DNA of 64,000 bases from Brevundimonas guildfordensis (GTDB lineage: Bacteria; Pseudomonadota; Alphaproteobacteria; Caulobacterales; Caulobacteraceae): the NCBI RefSeq assembly GCF_014836405.1, contig NZ_JACSQU010000001.1, positions 744,001 to 808,000 of the forward strand, read 5' to 3'. The translations under genes were made by a program, and so were the position numbers. This document shows positions 31,952-41,956 of the stretch, one piece after another. Below the pieces are notes generated by a model. That model was not told the DNA's origin. It did not search any database and was given only the letters and a program-made list of their open reading frames with translations. Numbering within the stretch: the first letter of the stretch is position 1; each line of letters begins with the position of its first letter.

Positions 31952-33625
31952 TCAACGTCCGGCCAGTTCGCCGCTCGCCCCCGCCTCAAGCAGGGCTATC
32001 GTCTGGGGCAGGCCGTAAATAGCCGCGAATGAACCGAAACGCGGCCCCTGAGAGGCGCCGAGAAGCACCTCGTACAGCGCCTGGAACCAGGCCCGCAGCG
32101 GCTCGAACTCATGCGCCTTGCCCACGGCGTAGACCTCGCCCTGAATGACCTCGCCGTCAGTCGTGTCGGCGGGAAGAGCCTTCAGGCGCTCCGCCAGATC
32201 CAGCAGCGCAGCCTTCTCCTTGTCGTCGGGCAGACGATAGGTCTTCGAGGGCTTCACGAAGTCCTCGTAGTAGTTCAGCGCATAGCCCATCAGCCGATCC
32301 AGCACAGGCTCGCTCTCAGGCGTGGCGTCCGGCAGATATTTGGCGAAGTAGGCCCAAAGCTGGTCCTTGGTCGAGGCGTTGGCGACGCCCACCAGATTCA
32401 GCAACAGGGCGAACGACACCGGCGAAGCGCTCTCGGGCGGTTGGCCCGCGTGGATGTGCCAGACAGCGTTGTCGATCTGCTTGGCCGGTTCCTGCGTCTT
32501 GTACTGCTCGATGAAGGACAGATAGTCGTCCGTCGCGCGCGGAATGACGTTGAAGTGCAGGCTCTTGGCCGACTTCGGCGACTGGAACATGTACCAGCTC
32601 AGGCTCTCCGGCGTGCCGTAGCGCAGCCACTCCTCCATCGTCAGGCCATTGCCCTTGGACTTGGAGATCTTCTTGCCTTCGACGTCGAGGAAGAGCTCGT
32701 AGTTGAAACCTTCCGGGGGAACCCCGCCGATGGCGCGGCACAGCTTGGATGACTCGCGCACGCTCTCGATCAGGTCCTTGCCCGACATCTCATAGTCGAC
32801 ATCCAGCGCCGTCCAGCGCATGGCCCAGTCGGGCTTCCACTGCAGCTTTACATGGCCGCCGGTGACGGGAACCTCGGTGCGACCGCCAGCGGGGTCGTCA
32901 AAGACGATGGTGCCGCGCTCGACGTTGCGCTCCAGCGTCGGCACCTGCAGCACGTGGCCGGTGATCGGGCTGATCGGCAGGAAGGGCGAATAGGTGGCGC
33001 GGCGCTCTTCGCCCAGGGTCGGCAGCATGATGCCCATGACCTTGTCGAAGCGCTCCAGCATGGTCAGCAGGGCCGCGTCGAACCGACCCGACCGATAGGT
33101 CTCGGTCGAGGACATGAACTCATAATCGAAGCCGAAGCTGTCGAGGAAGGCGCGCAGGCGGGCGTTGTTGTGCGCACCGAAGCTGTCATGCGTGCCGAAC
33201 GGATCGCGCACCTTGGTCAGCGGCAGGTGCAGGTCTTCGCGCAGCATCTCCGGATTGGGGATGCCTTCCGGCACCTTGCGCAGGCCGTCCATGTCGTCGC
33301 TAAAGGCGATCAGGCGCGTGGCCCAGTGATCGCCGGTCAGGGCGCGAAATGCGTTGCGCACCATGGTCGTGCGCGCCACCTCGCCGAAGGTGCCCATGTG
33401 CGGCAGACCCGACGGACCGTACCCCGTCTCCAGGATCACCGGCTTGTTCAGCGCCTCGAAGGTCGCCAGAGCCTCGTCCGTCTTGCCCGCGTCGATCAGC
33501 AGTTTCGCGGCATCGCGCTCCGCGTCCGACAGCCGTTTTTTGAGCACGTGGGCCAGCAGGTTGCGCGCTTGCTCAAACGGCCACGAACGGGCCTCACGGG
33601 ACAGGGTTTCGAGGTTCTGTAGCAT
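31952..33625 (-). CDS. lysS: Class I lysyl-tRNA synthetase
   Basis: 557-residue class I LysRS, found in archaea and in alphaproteobacteria in place of the class II enzyme. The HIGH-type signature is 'GPSGLPHMG' (about 70-78) and KMSKS is 'KKISKSKGN' (about 317-325). Between them are LysRS-I blocks such as '[15 protein letters not shown]' and '[10 protein letters not shown]'. A helical anticodon-binding domain makes up the C-terminal third. Start at ATG 33625, '[20 protein letters not shown]'. Upstream frame extension is non-homologous. It ends in its own terminator. Confidence 0.97.
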   Translation of the reverse strand: MLQNLETLSREARSWPFEQARNLLAHVLKKRLSDAERDAAKLLIDAGKTDEALATFEALNKPVILETGYGPSGLPHMGTFGEVARTTMVRNAFRALTGDHWATRLIAFSDDMDGLRKVPEGIPNPEMLREDLHLPLTKVRDPFGTHDSFGAHNNARLRAFLDSFGFDYEFMSSTETYRSGRFDAALLTMLERFDKVMGIMLPTLGEERRATYSPFLPISPITGHVLQVPTLERNVERGTIVFDDPAGGRTEVPVTGGHVKLQWKPDWAMRWTALDVDYEMSGKDLIESVRESSKLCRAIGGVPPEGFNYELFLDVEGKKISKSKGNGLTMEEWLRYGTPESLSWYMFQSPKSAKSLHFNVIPRATDDYLSFIEQYKTQEPAKQIDNAVWHIHAGQPPESASPVSFALLLNLVGVANASTKDQLWAYFAKYLPDATPESEPVLDRLMGYALNYYEDFVKPSKTYRLPDDKEKAALLDLAERLKALPADTTDGEVIQGEVYAVGKAHEFEPLRAWFQALYEVLLGASQGPRFGSFAAIYGLPQTIALLEAGASGELAGR

Positions 33626-33674
33626 GCACCGGGCTTTGACGCCTTGCAGGCCTCGGGTCAACAGTAGCCGCGTC

Positions 33675-34133
33675 CTACAGCCGCGCTTCAGCGTGGCGTG
33701 GCAGCTGCATCTGGTTTTCAAAACTCATGGCCAGCTCGCCGTCCTGGTTCGTCACCGTCGTCTTAGTGCGCAGGACGCCGCGGTCAGGCTGGCTCTTCGA
33801 CGGGCGGATGTCGATGATTTCCCGGCGTACGGTCAGGGTGTCGCCGGGGCGCACCGGCCGCACCCACCACAGGGCGTCGACGTTCATGCCCAGCAGCGGA
33901 GTGTTGCCGAAATAAGCTTCATCCACGAACTGACGCATCACTCGCGAGCACACGTGCCAGCCGCTAGCGATCAGGCCGCCGAAACGCCCGGCCTCGGCGG
34001 CCGCCTTGTCGATGTGCATGGGTTGGGGGTCGAACTCCGTCGCGAAGGCGATGATCTCCGCCTCGGTGATGGTGAAGGGCTCGCTGGTCCAGCTTTCGCC
34101 TACGGTCAGGTCGTCCAGATAGCGGTCGGTCAT
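33675..34133 (-). CDS. MaoC family dehydratase
   Basis: 152-residue hotdog-fold MaoC-like enoyl-CoA hydratase. The hydratase signature is '[31 protein letters not shown]' in outline, with the catalytic Asp/His dyad (D and H of 'DPQPMHID', about residues 36-43). Start at ATG 34133; the longer frame upstream enters the divergent queA region. It lies 49 bp upstream of lysS on the same strand, so the two may be co-transcribed. Substrate is unknown; neighbours do not suggest a fatty acid cluster. Confidence 0.88.
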   Translation of the reverse strand: MTDRYLDDLTVGESWTSEPFTITEAEIIAFATEFDPQPMHIDKAAAEAGRFGGLIASGWHVCSRVMRQFVDEAYFGNTPLLGMNVDALWWVRPVRPGDTLTVRREIIDIRPSKSQPDRGVLRTKTTVTNQDGELAMSFENQMQLPRHAEARL

Positions 34134-34248
34134 GCACTCAACTCCCATTGGCTGCGTCTGACATAGCGGCTGGAGCGGTTTTCGCCAGACCGACTTTCCG
34201 CCGCGCTTCGCTTGACCGCAAAGGCCCGGCGTGAGCATTCCCCGCCTC

Positions 34249-35343
34249 ATGCGGACATCCGATTTCGACTTCGACCTGCCCGAGGCGTGCATCGCCCTGC
34301 GCCCTGCAGACCCGCGCGACTCGGCGCGCCTGCTGGTGGTGAAGGGCGGCGAGCTTCAGGATCGGGTCATCCGCGACCTGCCGGACTTTCTGCAGCCCGG
34401 CGACGCCCTGGTCTTCAACGACACCCGCGTGATCCCCGCCCGTCTGTCGGGCGTGCGCCATCGCACCGGACCGGAGGGCGAGCTTCTGTCGGTCCCGGTC
34501 GAAGCCACCCTGCACCACCGCGACGCGCCCGATGTCTGGAGCGCCTTCATGAAGCCGGGCAAGCGGCTGAAGGTCGGCGACCGGGTGCGCTTCGGGCGCG
34601 CGGAAGACAACGCCTGCTTCCTGGGCCAGGTCGACGCCGAGATCACCGCCAAGGGCGAGGATGGCCTCGTCACCCTGCGCTTTGATCTGGCCGGCCCTGT
34701 GCTGGACGACGCCATCCGCGAGGTCGGGGTCATGCCTTTGCCGCCCTATATCGCGGCCAAGCGGGCCGAGGACGATCAGGACCTGAAGGATTATCAGACC
34801 GTCTTCGCCGAACATGACGGCTCGGTCGCGGCGCCGACGGCGGGTCTGCACTTCACCCCCGCCCTGCTGGACGCCATCCGTGCGCGCGGCGTGACGACCC
34901 ACGCCGTGACCCTGCACGTCGGCGCAGGCACCTTCCTGCCGGTCAAGGCGGACGACACCGCCGACCACAAGATGCATTCCGAATGGGGAGAAGTCTCTGC
35001 CGAGACCGCCGCCGCCCTGAACGCCGTGCGCGCGGCGGGCGGGCGCATCGTCTGCGTCGGCACCACCTCGCTTCGCCTGCTGGAGAGCGCTGCCAGCGAG
35101 AACGGCGTGGTCCAGCCCTTCCACGGCGACACGGCCATCTTCATCACGCCGGGCTATCGCTTCCGCGCCTGCGACGTGCTGATGACCAACTTCCACCTGC
35201 CGAAGTCGACGCTGTTCATGCTGGTCAGCGCCTTCGCCGGGTTGGAGACGATGAGGGCCGCCTATGCCCACGCCATCGACAATGGTTACCGCTTCTATTC
35301 TTATGGCGACGGAAGCCTGCTGTTTCGGGAAGACGCCCAATGA
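34249..35343 (+). CDS. queA: S-adenosylmethionine:tRNA ribosyltransferase-isomerase QueA
   Basis: 364-residue QueA, which transfers and isomerises the ribosyl part of SAM onto preQ1 in tRNA to give epoxyqueuosine. Family landmarks: '[26 protein letters not shown]' at the N-terminus, '[15 protein letters not shown]', '[10 protein letters not shown]', '[12 protein letters not shown]' and '[19 protein letters not shown]'. I prefer ATG 34249 (MRTSDFDFD); a GTG at 34231 is the alternative and neither has a strong ribosome site. The stop overlaps the next ATG by ATGA. It forms an operon with the nucleotidyltransferase-like gene and tgt. Confidence 0.96.
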   Translation: MRTSDFDFDLPEACIALRPADPRDSARLLVVKGGELQDRVIRDLPDFLQPGDALVFNDTRVIPARLSGVRHRTGPEGELLSVPVEATLHHRDAPDVWSAFMKPGKRLKVGDRVRFGRAEDNACFLGQVDAEITAKGEDGLVTLRFDLAGPVLDDAIREVGVMPLPPYIAAKRAEDDQDLKDYQTVFAEHDGSVAAPTAGLHFTPALLDAIRARGVTTHAVTLHVGAGTFLPVKADDTADHKMHSEWGEVSAETAAALNAVRAAGGRIVCVGTTSLRLLESAASENGVVQPFHGDTAIFITPGYRFRACDVLMTNFHLPKSTLFMLVSAFAGLETMRAAYAHAIDNGYRFYSYGDGSLLFREDAQ

Positions 35344-35816
35344 GCCACATCGACCAACTGCCCGAAAATCTGGCCGCGACCTTCGACATCCTGGCGTCTG
35401 CGGCGAGCGAGCTTCAAGATCCCTGGTGGGTGTTCGGCGGCGCGGGCATGGCGCTGTCGGGCCTGCCGGAATGGCACGTGCCGGACGTAGATGTGATGAC
35501 CAGCCCGCGCGACGCCCGGCGCCTGATCGAGAGCCTGCACGGCGAAGCGGTCGAAGACCCCGGCGAAGGCCTGTTCCGCTCTCAGGTTTTCGGCCAGATC
35601 CTGACCACGCCGGTCCCGGTCGAGGTCATGGCGCAGATGGATGTGCGCGCAGGCGCCGAGTGGACGCCGGTCATCTTCACCACGCGCCAGCCGATCACGC
35701 TGGACGGCGGGACGGTCTATATTCCCACCGTCGCCGAACAGATCGAAAAGTGCCGCCTGTTCGGCCGCCCCAAGGATCTGCAACGCGCAGAGCGGCTGGC
35801 GACGCTGCTGCGCTGA
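35340..35816 (+). CDS. Minimal nucleotidyltransferase-like protein
   Basis: 158-residue protein with a minimal nucleotidyltransferase core: '[13 protein letters not shown]' (GG at 33-34) followed by 'VPDVDVM' (D49 and D51, the metal-binding pair), a possible third acidic residue in '[10 protein letters not shown]' (about 90-99), and the family-type C-terminal helix '[25 protein letters not shown]' in outline with the K...R..D pattern. AbiEii/MenT-type and MNT proteins share these features. It is translationally coupled to queA (ATGA) and lies 54 bp before tgt. No partner antitoxin is visible. Fold call is moderate; substrate unknown. Confidence 0.7.
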   Translation: MSHIDQLPENLAATFDILASAASELQDPWWVFGGAGMALSGLPEWHVPDVDVMTSPRDARRLIESLHGEAVEDPGEGLFRSQVFGQILTTPVPVEVMAQMDVRAGAEWTPVIFTTRQPITLDGGTVYIPTVAEQIEKCRLFGRPKDLQRAERLATLLR

Positions 35817-35870
35817 CTGGCGGTTCCGAGCCAGAGAGCCTAAGACGCGGCTCCGCTGCAAGGAACGCTT

Positions 35871-36983
35871 ATGCCCTTCCCGTTTGAGATTTCCGCCACC
35901 GAAGGCCGTGCCCGCACCGGCGTGCTGAAAACGACGCGCGGCGACATCCGCACGCCGGCCTTCATGCCCGTCGGCACCGCCGCGACGGTCAAGGCGATGA
36001 CCGTGGATCAGGTCAAACAGACGGGCGCGGACATCCTGTTGGGCAACACCTATCACCTGATGCTGCGCCCCGGCCCGGAGCGAATGGAACGCCTCGGCGG
36101 GCTTCACAACTTCATGCGCTGGGACAAGCCGATCCTGACCGACTCGGGCGGCTTCCAGGTCATGAGCCTGTCCGGCATCTCCAAGTTGACCGAGGAGGCC
36201 GTCACCTTCTCCAGCCACATCGACGGGTCCAAGCACGTCCTGACGCCCGAACGCTCGATCCAGATCCAGGCCGACCGCCTGGGCTCCGACATCGTCATGC
36301 AATTGGACGAGTGCGTCGCTTGGCCCGCCGAGGAAAAGCGCGCCCGCGAGGGCATGGAGTTGTCGGCGCGCTGGGCCCAGCGATCGAAGAACGCCTTCGG
36401 CACGCGAGATGCGCAGGCCCTGTTCGGCATCCAGCAGGGCTCGACGTATGAGAACCTACGCCGCGAGTCCTCGGAACGCCTGCAGGAGATCGGCTTCGAC
36501 GGCTACGCCATCGGCGGCCTGGCCGTCGGCGAAGGCCATGAGGCCATGTGCGAGGTTCTGGATTATGCGCCCGAGTTCCTGCCCAAGGACCGTCCCCGAT
36601 ACCTCATGGGCGTGGGCAAGCCGATCGATCTGGTCGAGGCGGTCTATCGCGGCGTCGACATGTTCGACTGCGTCCTGCCGACCCGCGCCGGGCGGCACGG
36701 ACAGGCCTGGACCTGGGACGGCCCGCTGAACCTCAAGAACGCCCGCTTCGCCGAGGATCAGGACCCGCTGGATCCTGAAGTCCCCTGCCCCGCATCGCAG
36801 GACTATTCAAAGGCTTACCTACATCACCTGATCCGCGCCGATGAAATTCTCGGCAAGATCCTGCTGAGCTGGCACAACATCGCGTTCTTCCAGGCGCTGA
36901 CGGCGGCCATGCGCGCAGCCATCGCCGAGGGCCGGTTCGAGCAGTTCCGCCGCGACTTCCGCGCAAGACACCTGAAGGCCTAG
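35871..36983 (+). CDS. tgt: tRNA-guanine transglycosylase Tgt
   Basis: 370-residue Tgt, which exchanges guanine-34 for preQ1 in tRNAs with GUN anticodons (Asp, Asn, His, Tyr). TIM-barrel motifs are present: '[16 protein letters not shown]', '[12 protein letters not shown]', '[12 protein letters not shown]' with a catalytic aspartate, '[12 protein letters not shown]', 'GGLAVGE' and '[13 protein letters not shown]'. The zinc site CxCxxC is altered: V304, C306, S309 with H335 kept. Third gene of the queA operon. The stop codon overlaps the convergent lipoprotein stop in a shared CTAG. Confidence 0.96.
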   Translation: MPFPFEISATEGRARTGVLKTTRGDIRTPAFMPVGTAATVKAMTVDQVKQTGADILLGNTYHLMLRPGPERMERLGGLHNFMRWDKPILTDSGGFQVMSLSGISKLTEEAVTFSSHIDGSKHVLTPERSIQIQADRLGSDIVMQLDECVAWPAEEKRAREGMELSARWAQRSKNAFGTRDAQALFGIQQGSTYENLRRESSERLQEIGFDGYAIGGLAVGEGHEAMCEVLDYAPEFLPKDRPRYLMGVGKPIDLVEAVYRGVDMFDCVLPTRAGRHGQAWTWDGPLNLKNARFAEDQDPLDPEVPCPASQDYSKAYLHHLIRADEILGKILLSWHNIAFFQALTAAMRAAIAEGRFEQFRRDFRARHLKA

Positions 36984-37528
36984 TTGCGGCGCGGGACGAA
37001 ACCGGCGGGCGCGGCGGGCGGCGCGCAGTTCCGCTGCATCCCTACGCCCTTGAGAAACGAGCGGCGACGCAAGCCTGCCTGAATGGCGGACTGCACATGT
37101 TTGCTATGCGCGTCCGCTCCCGTCAGTCGGCGCACCCAGCTGCGAGCCGGAACGAAGTCCGTCACCGTGCCTCGGACAGCGTCGAGAGCGGCGCGCGCCG
37201 CTGCGTCTGCGGCCCGCTCGCTGACATAAGAGCCGTCTTGCGCGGGCGGTGCGTCCCTGTCCGGCCCCAGTGCTTCGTCCAGCCGGGCGACCTCGGCCCC
37301 AATGGTGCGGCAGTTGCTGAGGTTCCGCAGATCGTAGGGATTGGCTTCGGCCTGGAGCAGAACGGTCGGTATTTCGTCGCGGCGCAGGTTCAGATCTTGC
37401 AGCGGCGCCGTGACGGCGTCACCCAGTCCCGCCCCGATCTGTTCCGCCCCTCCGCGTGCCGAAGCGCCTGCATTGCAGCCCGATAGAACGAACGAGGCGA
37501 CGAAAACAAACCAGATCGGAGTGCGCAT
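36980..37528 (-). CDS. Putative lipoprotein of unknown function
   Basis: 182 residues. Lipoprotein signal '[13 protein letters not shown]' with lipobox LSGC (Cys at about 18). The mature part is helical and polar, with '[16 protein letters not shown]', '[26 protein letters not shown]' and a basic C-terminus '[10 protein letters not shown]'. A second and third Cys (about 73 and 167) may pair. I do not recognise the family beyond alphaproteobacterial conserved lipoprotein. It converges on tgt with a 4-bp overlap, and its start lies 172 bp from the kinase operon start. Confidence 0.78.
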   Translation of the reverse strand: MRTPIWFVFVASFVLSGCNAGASARGGAEQIGAGLGDAVTAPLQDLNLRRDEIPTVLLQAEANPYDLRNLSNCRTIGAEVARLDEALGPDRDAPPAQDGSYVSERAADAAARAALDAVRGTVTDFVPARSWVRRLTGADAHSKHVQSAIQAGLRRRSFLKGVGMQRNCAPPAAPAGFVPRRN

Positions 37529-37700
37529 GACCGAGGTAAATCACGACTGCCCGCAGCAGGCCAGACTGGATCAGGACAGCGGGGGCATACTGATCGACGA
37601 CGGTCAGCAGAAAACCTGTGCGACGAATCCATCCGAAGGCTAGTAGTGAAGGCTCAGCCGCACCGAAATCAGGTGCGTAGCTCGCATGGGTCACTGAACG

Positions 37701-40700
37701 ATGAAGTCGCCAAGCCGTCCGTCCGCGGGCTCTAAGATGGAAAGCCTCGCGGCGGTTGGACTGGCGCTGGTTCTCGCGTTCTTTCTCGCCACCGGGATCA
37801 TAGCCTGGCGCAATGTAGAGGTGCTGCGGGCCAATAATCAGCAGATCATCCATACCCATGAGGTCATCCTCGCGGTCGAGGACGTCCTGTCGGCCGCCCA
37901 GGAAGCGGAGACCGGCCAGCGCGGCTTTCTGCTGACGGGCGACGTCAAGTATCTCCAGCCGTATGAAGCTGCGACCAGCGACCTGAACCGACGGCTGGGC
38001 GATCTCGCGGACCTTACGCGCGACAACCCGAACCAGCAGGCGCACATGAGCGAGTTGCGCCGTTTGCTCGCCGCCAAGCTGACGGAGCTGGACGCCTCCC
38101 TTCAGGCGCGCCGAACTGAGGGCATGCAGGCCGCCCTGGCGCGGATCGGCACGGACGAGGGCCGGCGCGTAATGGACGCCGTGCGCGCTCGGATCGCCCA
38201 GATGCGGCAAGAGGAACAGCGCGTGCGCGAACAGCGCATCGCCGAAATGAACGCCTCCTATCAGACGGCTTTGGTAAGCGGAGTTCTGTCGGGGCTGCTG
38301 GGCGCCGCCCTGACGTTCGTGGTGTTCACGCTCATTCGGCGCACCGCCCGCGCGCGGTCGCGGCAGCAGTGGCTGCACGAAGGACAGGTCGGCCTGGCGT
38401 CGGCGATGATGGGCGATCAGTCTCTCGAGCAACTGGGCGACAGCATTCTCGACTATTTCGCCCGGTACGCTGGCGTGCAGGCGGCCGCGCTGTTTAAAGG
38501 CGAGGGCGGATTTTATCGTCGCATCGCTGCTTTGGGCGTTCCAGCGGACGCCGCGATCCCGGAACGCTTCGGGGTGCGCGAAGGCCTGCTAGGCCAGGTC
38601 GCCGCTGACGGGAAAACCTTGACCGTGTCCGACGTGCCGGACGGCTATCTGACCATAGGTTCGGCCCTGGGTCGCGATAAGCCCCGACACTTGGTCATCT
38701 CTTCGGCTCAGGCGGACGGCGCCGTTAACGCGGTCCTGGAGCTAGGTTTCCTGCATGCGCCTGACGAGCGGTTGATGACACTGCTCGACGAAGCCGGACG
38801 CGCCATCGGCATGGCCCTGCGCTCGGCGCGCTATCGTGCACAGCTGCAGAACATGCTCGAGGAAACCCAACGCCAGTCTGAAGAACTGCAGGTGCAGAGC
38901 GAGGAGCTGCGCGTATCCAACGAAGAGCTGGAGGAACAAGGCCGCGCGCTTAAGGAATCCCAAGTGCGTCTCGAACAGCAGCAGGCTGAGCTGGAACAGA
39001 CCAACACCCAGCTGGAAGAGCAGGCTCAGCTTCTGGAAGCCCAGCGTGACGACCTTGAACGGGGCTCCGCCGCGCTCACGCTGAAAGCCCGAGAACTGGA
39101 GCAAGCCAGCCAGTACAAGTCCGACTTCCTGGCCAACATGTCGCATGAGCTGCGGACGCCGTTGAACTCCCTGCTGATCCTGTCCAAGCTCCTGGCCGAC
39201 AACCCAGAGGGCAGCCTGACTGACGACCAGGTCAACTACGCGCGCACCATCCAGTCATCAGGCAACGACCTTCTGGCCCTGATCAACGACATTCTGGACC
39301 TGTCCAAAATCGAGGCTGGCCACATCCAGGCGCGACCAGAAGCCGTCTCGATGCAGCGGTTGGCCGGCGACATCCGGCAAACGTTCCAGCCTATCGCCGA
39401 CGATCGCAATCTGCCGTTCGAGATCGACGTGGAAGGCGGACTCGAACTGATGGAAACGGACCGTCAGCGGCTCGAGCAAATCCTCAAGAACCTGCTGTCC
39501 AATGCGTTCAAATTCACCGAAAGCGGGCTGGTCAAGCTGACCATATCCACTCTGCCTGACGACGAGATCGCCTTCGCCGTTTCCGACACCGGCATCGGCA
39601 TTTCCCCTGAACAGCAGAAAGGCGTTTTCGCAGCCTTTCAGCAGGCTGACGGGACCATCAGCCGCAAATACGGCGGAACAGGCCTGGGCCTGTCTATCTC
39701 CCGCGAGCTGGCTCGTCTGCTCGGCGGACGCATCGAGCTGGAAAGCCGCGTCGGGGAAGGCAGTATCTTCACGCTGGTCCTCCCGCTGGCCTACGAAGCG
39801 GAACGGGTGGCGTCGCGCGAGCCTGCGGCCGCCCCCCAACGCCTTGCGCCTGCCGTCGCGCCGCACCCGGCTCCGCTCGAACCGCGCCCGCTGGCTGCAA
39901 GCATCGAGGACGACCGGGACAACCTTGCCGGGAACCGTCGCCTTCTGCTCGTGGTCGAAGACGACGGCCGGTTCGCTGCTATCGTGCGCGACCTGTCGCG
40001 CGAGCTTGGATTCCAGTGCATCGTCGCCGGTACGGCCGAAGAAGCCCTGAAGCTGGCCAAACGCCATCGTCCGAGCGCCGTCGTGCTGGATATCGGCCTG
40101 CCCGACCAGTCCGGCCTGACCGTTCTGGACGAGTTGAAGCGTGACGACGACACCCGCCACATCCCTATCCACGTCGTCTCCGGCGAGGATCACAGCCAAA
40201 CCGCACTGTCGCTGGGCGCCATTGGCTATCTCGTCAAACCGGTGAAGCGTGAGGACCTCGCCGACGTCTTGCGCGCGCTGGAAGAGAAGCTGACCCGCAC
40301 AGTGCGACGCGTGCTCATTGTCGAAGACGACCTTGTCCAACGCGACGCTGTCAGCCGCCTGCTGGCGTCGGGAGATGTAGAAACCGTGGGCGTCGGCACC
40401 GCCGCAGAGTGTCTGGAGCAACTTAAGAACCAGACCTTCGACTGCATGGTGCTGGACCTGACGCTGCCGGACGCCTCGGGCTTCTCTCTTCTGGAGACCC
40501 TCAGCCGCGACACCAACCACAGCTTCCCGCCAGTCATCGTCTATACCGGTCGGGACCTGTCGCCTGATCACGAGCAGCAGCTGCGCCGCTATTCCAGCTC
40601 CATCATCATCAAGGGCGCGAAATCGCCCGAACGACTGCTGGACGAGGTTTCCCTGTTCCTGCACCAGGTTGTTTCTGAACTGCCGCCCGAACAGCAGAAG

Positions 40701-41123
40701 ATGATCCGCAAGGCCCGCAACCGTGACGCCGTGCTGGAAGGCCGACGAATCCTGATCGTCGAGGATGACGTGCGCAACGTCTACTCCCTGACCAACGTGC
40801 TCGAGCCGCGCGGTGCTGTCATTGAGATCGCCCGCAACGGCAAGGAAGCCCTCGACGCCCTGGAACGTTCGTCAAGCGACCCGGCCAAGGCGGTCGACCT
40901 GGTGCTGATGGACGTGATGATGCCGGTTATGGACGGTCTGGCGGCGACGCGCGAAATCAGGAAAGATGCGCGCTGGAAGTCCCTGCCCGTGGTGATGCTG
41001 ACCGCAAAGGCCATGCCGGACGACCAGGAGCGGTGCATGGCGGCCGGGGCCAATGATTACATGGCCAAGCCGCTGGACGTGGACAAGCTGCTATCGCTTG
41101 TGCGCGTCTGGATGCCCCGCTGA
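37701..41123 (+). CDS. Membrane hybrid histidine kinase: CHASE3-GAF-coiled coil-HisKA-HATPase-REC-REC-REC
   Basis: 1140 residues. TM helices at about 14-36 and 188-211 bracket a CHASE3-type periplasmic domain ('VLSAAQEAETGQRGFLLTG'). A GAF domain lies at about 225-370. Residues 380-470 are a Glu/Gln-rich coiled coil. The kinase core follows: H482 in 'NMSHELRTPLN', N-box 'LSNAFKFT', and 'DTGIGI' and 'GTGLGLSI' ATP-lid motifs. Three complete receiver domains have acceptors at D797, D919 and D1071. First gene of a four-gene operon with CheR, CheB and a receiver-kinase. The large number of receivers indicates a multi-input phosphorelay. Confidence 0.95.
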   Translation: MKSPSRPSAGSKMESLAAVGLALVLAFFLATGIIAWRNVEVLRANNQQIIHTHEVILAVEDVLSAAQEAETGQRGFLLTGDVKYLQPYEAATSDLNRRLGDLADLTRDNPNQQAHMSELRRLLAAKLTELDASLQARRTEGMQAALARIGTDEGRRVMDAVRARIAQMRQEEQRVREQRIAEMNASYQTALVSGVLSGLLGAALTFVVFTLIRRTARARSRQQWLHEGQVGLASAMMGDQSLEQLGDSILDYFARYAGVQAAALFKGEGGFYRRIAALGVPADAAIPERFGVREGLLGQVAADGKTLTVSDVPDGYLTIGSALGRDKPRHLVISSAQADGAVNAVLELGFLHAPDERLMTLLDEAGRAIGMALRSARYRAQLQNMLEETQRQSEELQVQSEELRVSNEELEEQGRALKESQVRLEQQQAELEQTNTQLEEQAQLLEAQRDDLERGSAALTLKARELEQASQYKSDFLANMSHELRTPLNSLLILSKLLADNPEGSLTDDQVNYARTIQSSGNDLLALINDILDLSKIEAGHIQARPEAVSMQRLAGDIRQTFQPIADDRNLPFEIDVEGGLELMETDRQRLEQILKNLLSNAFKFTESGLVKLTISTLPDDEIAFAVSDTGIGISPEQQKGVFAAFQQADGTISRKYGGTGLGLSISRELARLLGGRIELESRVGEGSIFTLVLPLAYEAERVASREPAAAPQRLAPAVAPHPAPLEPRPLAASIEDDRDNLAGNRRLLLVVEDDGRFAAIVRDLSRELGFQCIVAGTAEEALKLAKRHRPSAVVLDIGLPDQSGLTVLDELKRDDDTRHIPIHVVSGEDHSQTALSLGAIGYLVKPVKREDLADVLRALEEKLTRTVRRVLIVEDDLVQRDAVSRLLASGDVETVGVGTAAECLEQLKNQTFDCMVLDLTLPDASGFSLLETLSRDTNHSFPPVIVYTGRDLSPDHEQQLRRYSSSIIIKGAKSPERLLDEVSLFLHQVVSELPPEQQKMIRKARNRDAVLEGRRILIVEDDVRNVYSLTNVLEPRGAVIEIARNGKEALDALERSSSDPAKAVDLVLMDVMMPVMDGLAATREIRKDARWKSLPVVMLTAKAMPDDQERCMAAGANDYMAKPLDVDKLLSLVRVWMPR

Positions 41124-41131
41124 GCCCGGCC

Positions 41132-41956
41132 GTGCCCCACCGCACTGAGGACATCGAGATCGGCCTGCTGCTGGAAGCGCTCTATCAGCGCTACCACTAT
41201 GACTTCCGCCACTATGCGCGAGCGTCGATCAAGCGCCGCCTGCTTCAGGCGCGCAGCCATTTCAACATGTCCAGCGTGACAGCTCTTCAGGAGCGGGTCC
41301 TGCACGACCCCGAAATGCTGCCGCGGCTGCTCGGATTCCTGACTGTTCAGGTTAGCGAGATGTTCCGGGACCCCAGCTATTTCCGCGCCCTGCGCGAACA
41401 GGTTCTGCCCCATCTGCGCACATATCCGTCGCTGAAGGTCTGGATCGCGGGCTGCAGCGCCGGGGAAGAACTCTATTCCATGGCTATCCTGTTTCGCGAA
41501 GAAGGACTGCTCGACCGCACCCTCTTCTACGCCACGGACATCAACCCAGAAGCGCTCAAAGCGGCCGAAGCGGGGATCTACCCTATGGATCGCCTCCGCA
41601 AATTCACGGAAAACCACCAGAAGTCGGGCGGAAAGTCCTCACTGTCCGACTACTACACCGCCGACTACGGGCGCGCCGTTTTCGACAAGTCGCTGCGCAA
41701 CAACGTCGTCTTTTCGGATCACAGCCTGGTCACAGACGCCGTCTTTGCTGAAATGCAGCTGATCTCTTGCCGAAACGTCATGATCTATTTCGACCGGGGT
41801 CTTCAGGACCGAGCCGTGGGGCTGTTCAAGGACTCTCTCACGCGCCACGGGTTTCTCGGGGTGGGCTCCAAGGAGAGCCTGCGATTCTCACGCCACGCGT
41901 CGGCCTTTTCGGAGTTTGTTCCGGAGGAAAAAATCTACCGGAAGCGCGAACCATGA
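41132..41956 (+). CDS. CheR-type SAM-dependent protein methyltransferase
   Basis: 274-residue CheR-like enzyme, which methylates glutamates on signalling proteins. Complete N-terminal helical domain ('YDFRHYARASIKRRLL'), then 'RDPSYFRALREQVLP', the SAM site 'VWIAGCSAGEELYSMAI' (about 108-124) and 'FYATDINPEAL'. 'LISCRNVMIYFD' and 'GFLGVGSKESLRF' match CheR. No TPR or other extra domain. GTG start at 41132, eight bases after the kinase stop; no ATG fits. It overlaps cheB by ATGA. Confidence 0.93.
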   Translation: MPHRTEDIEIGLLLEALYQRYHYDFRHYARASIKRRLLQARSHFNMSSVTALQERVLHDPEMLPRLLGFLTVQVSEMFRDPSYFRALREQVLPHLRTYPSLKVWIAGCSAGEELYSMAILFREEGLLDRTLFYATDINPEALKAAEAGIYPMDRLRKFTENHQKSGGKSSLSDYYTADYGRAVFDKSLRNNVVFSDHSLVTDAVFAEMQLISCRNVMIYFDRGLQDRAVGLFKDSLTRHGFLGVGSKESLRFSRHASAFSEFVPEEKIYRKREP

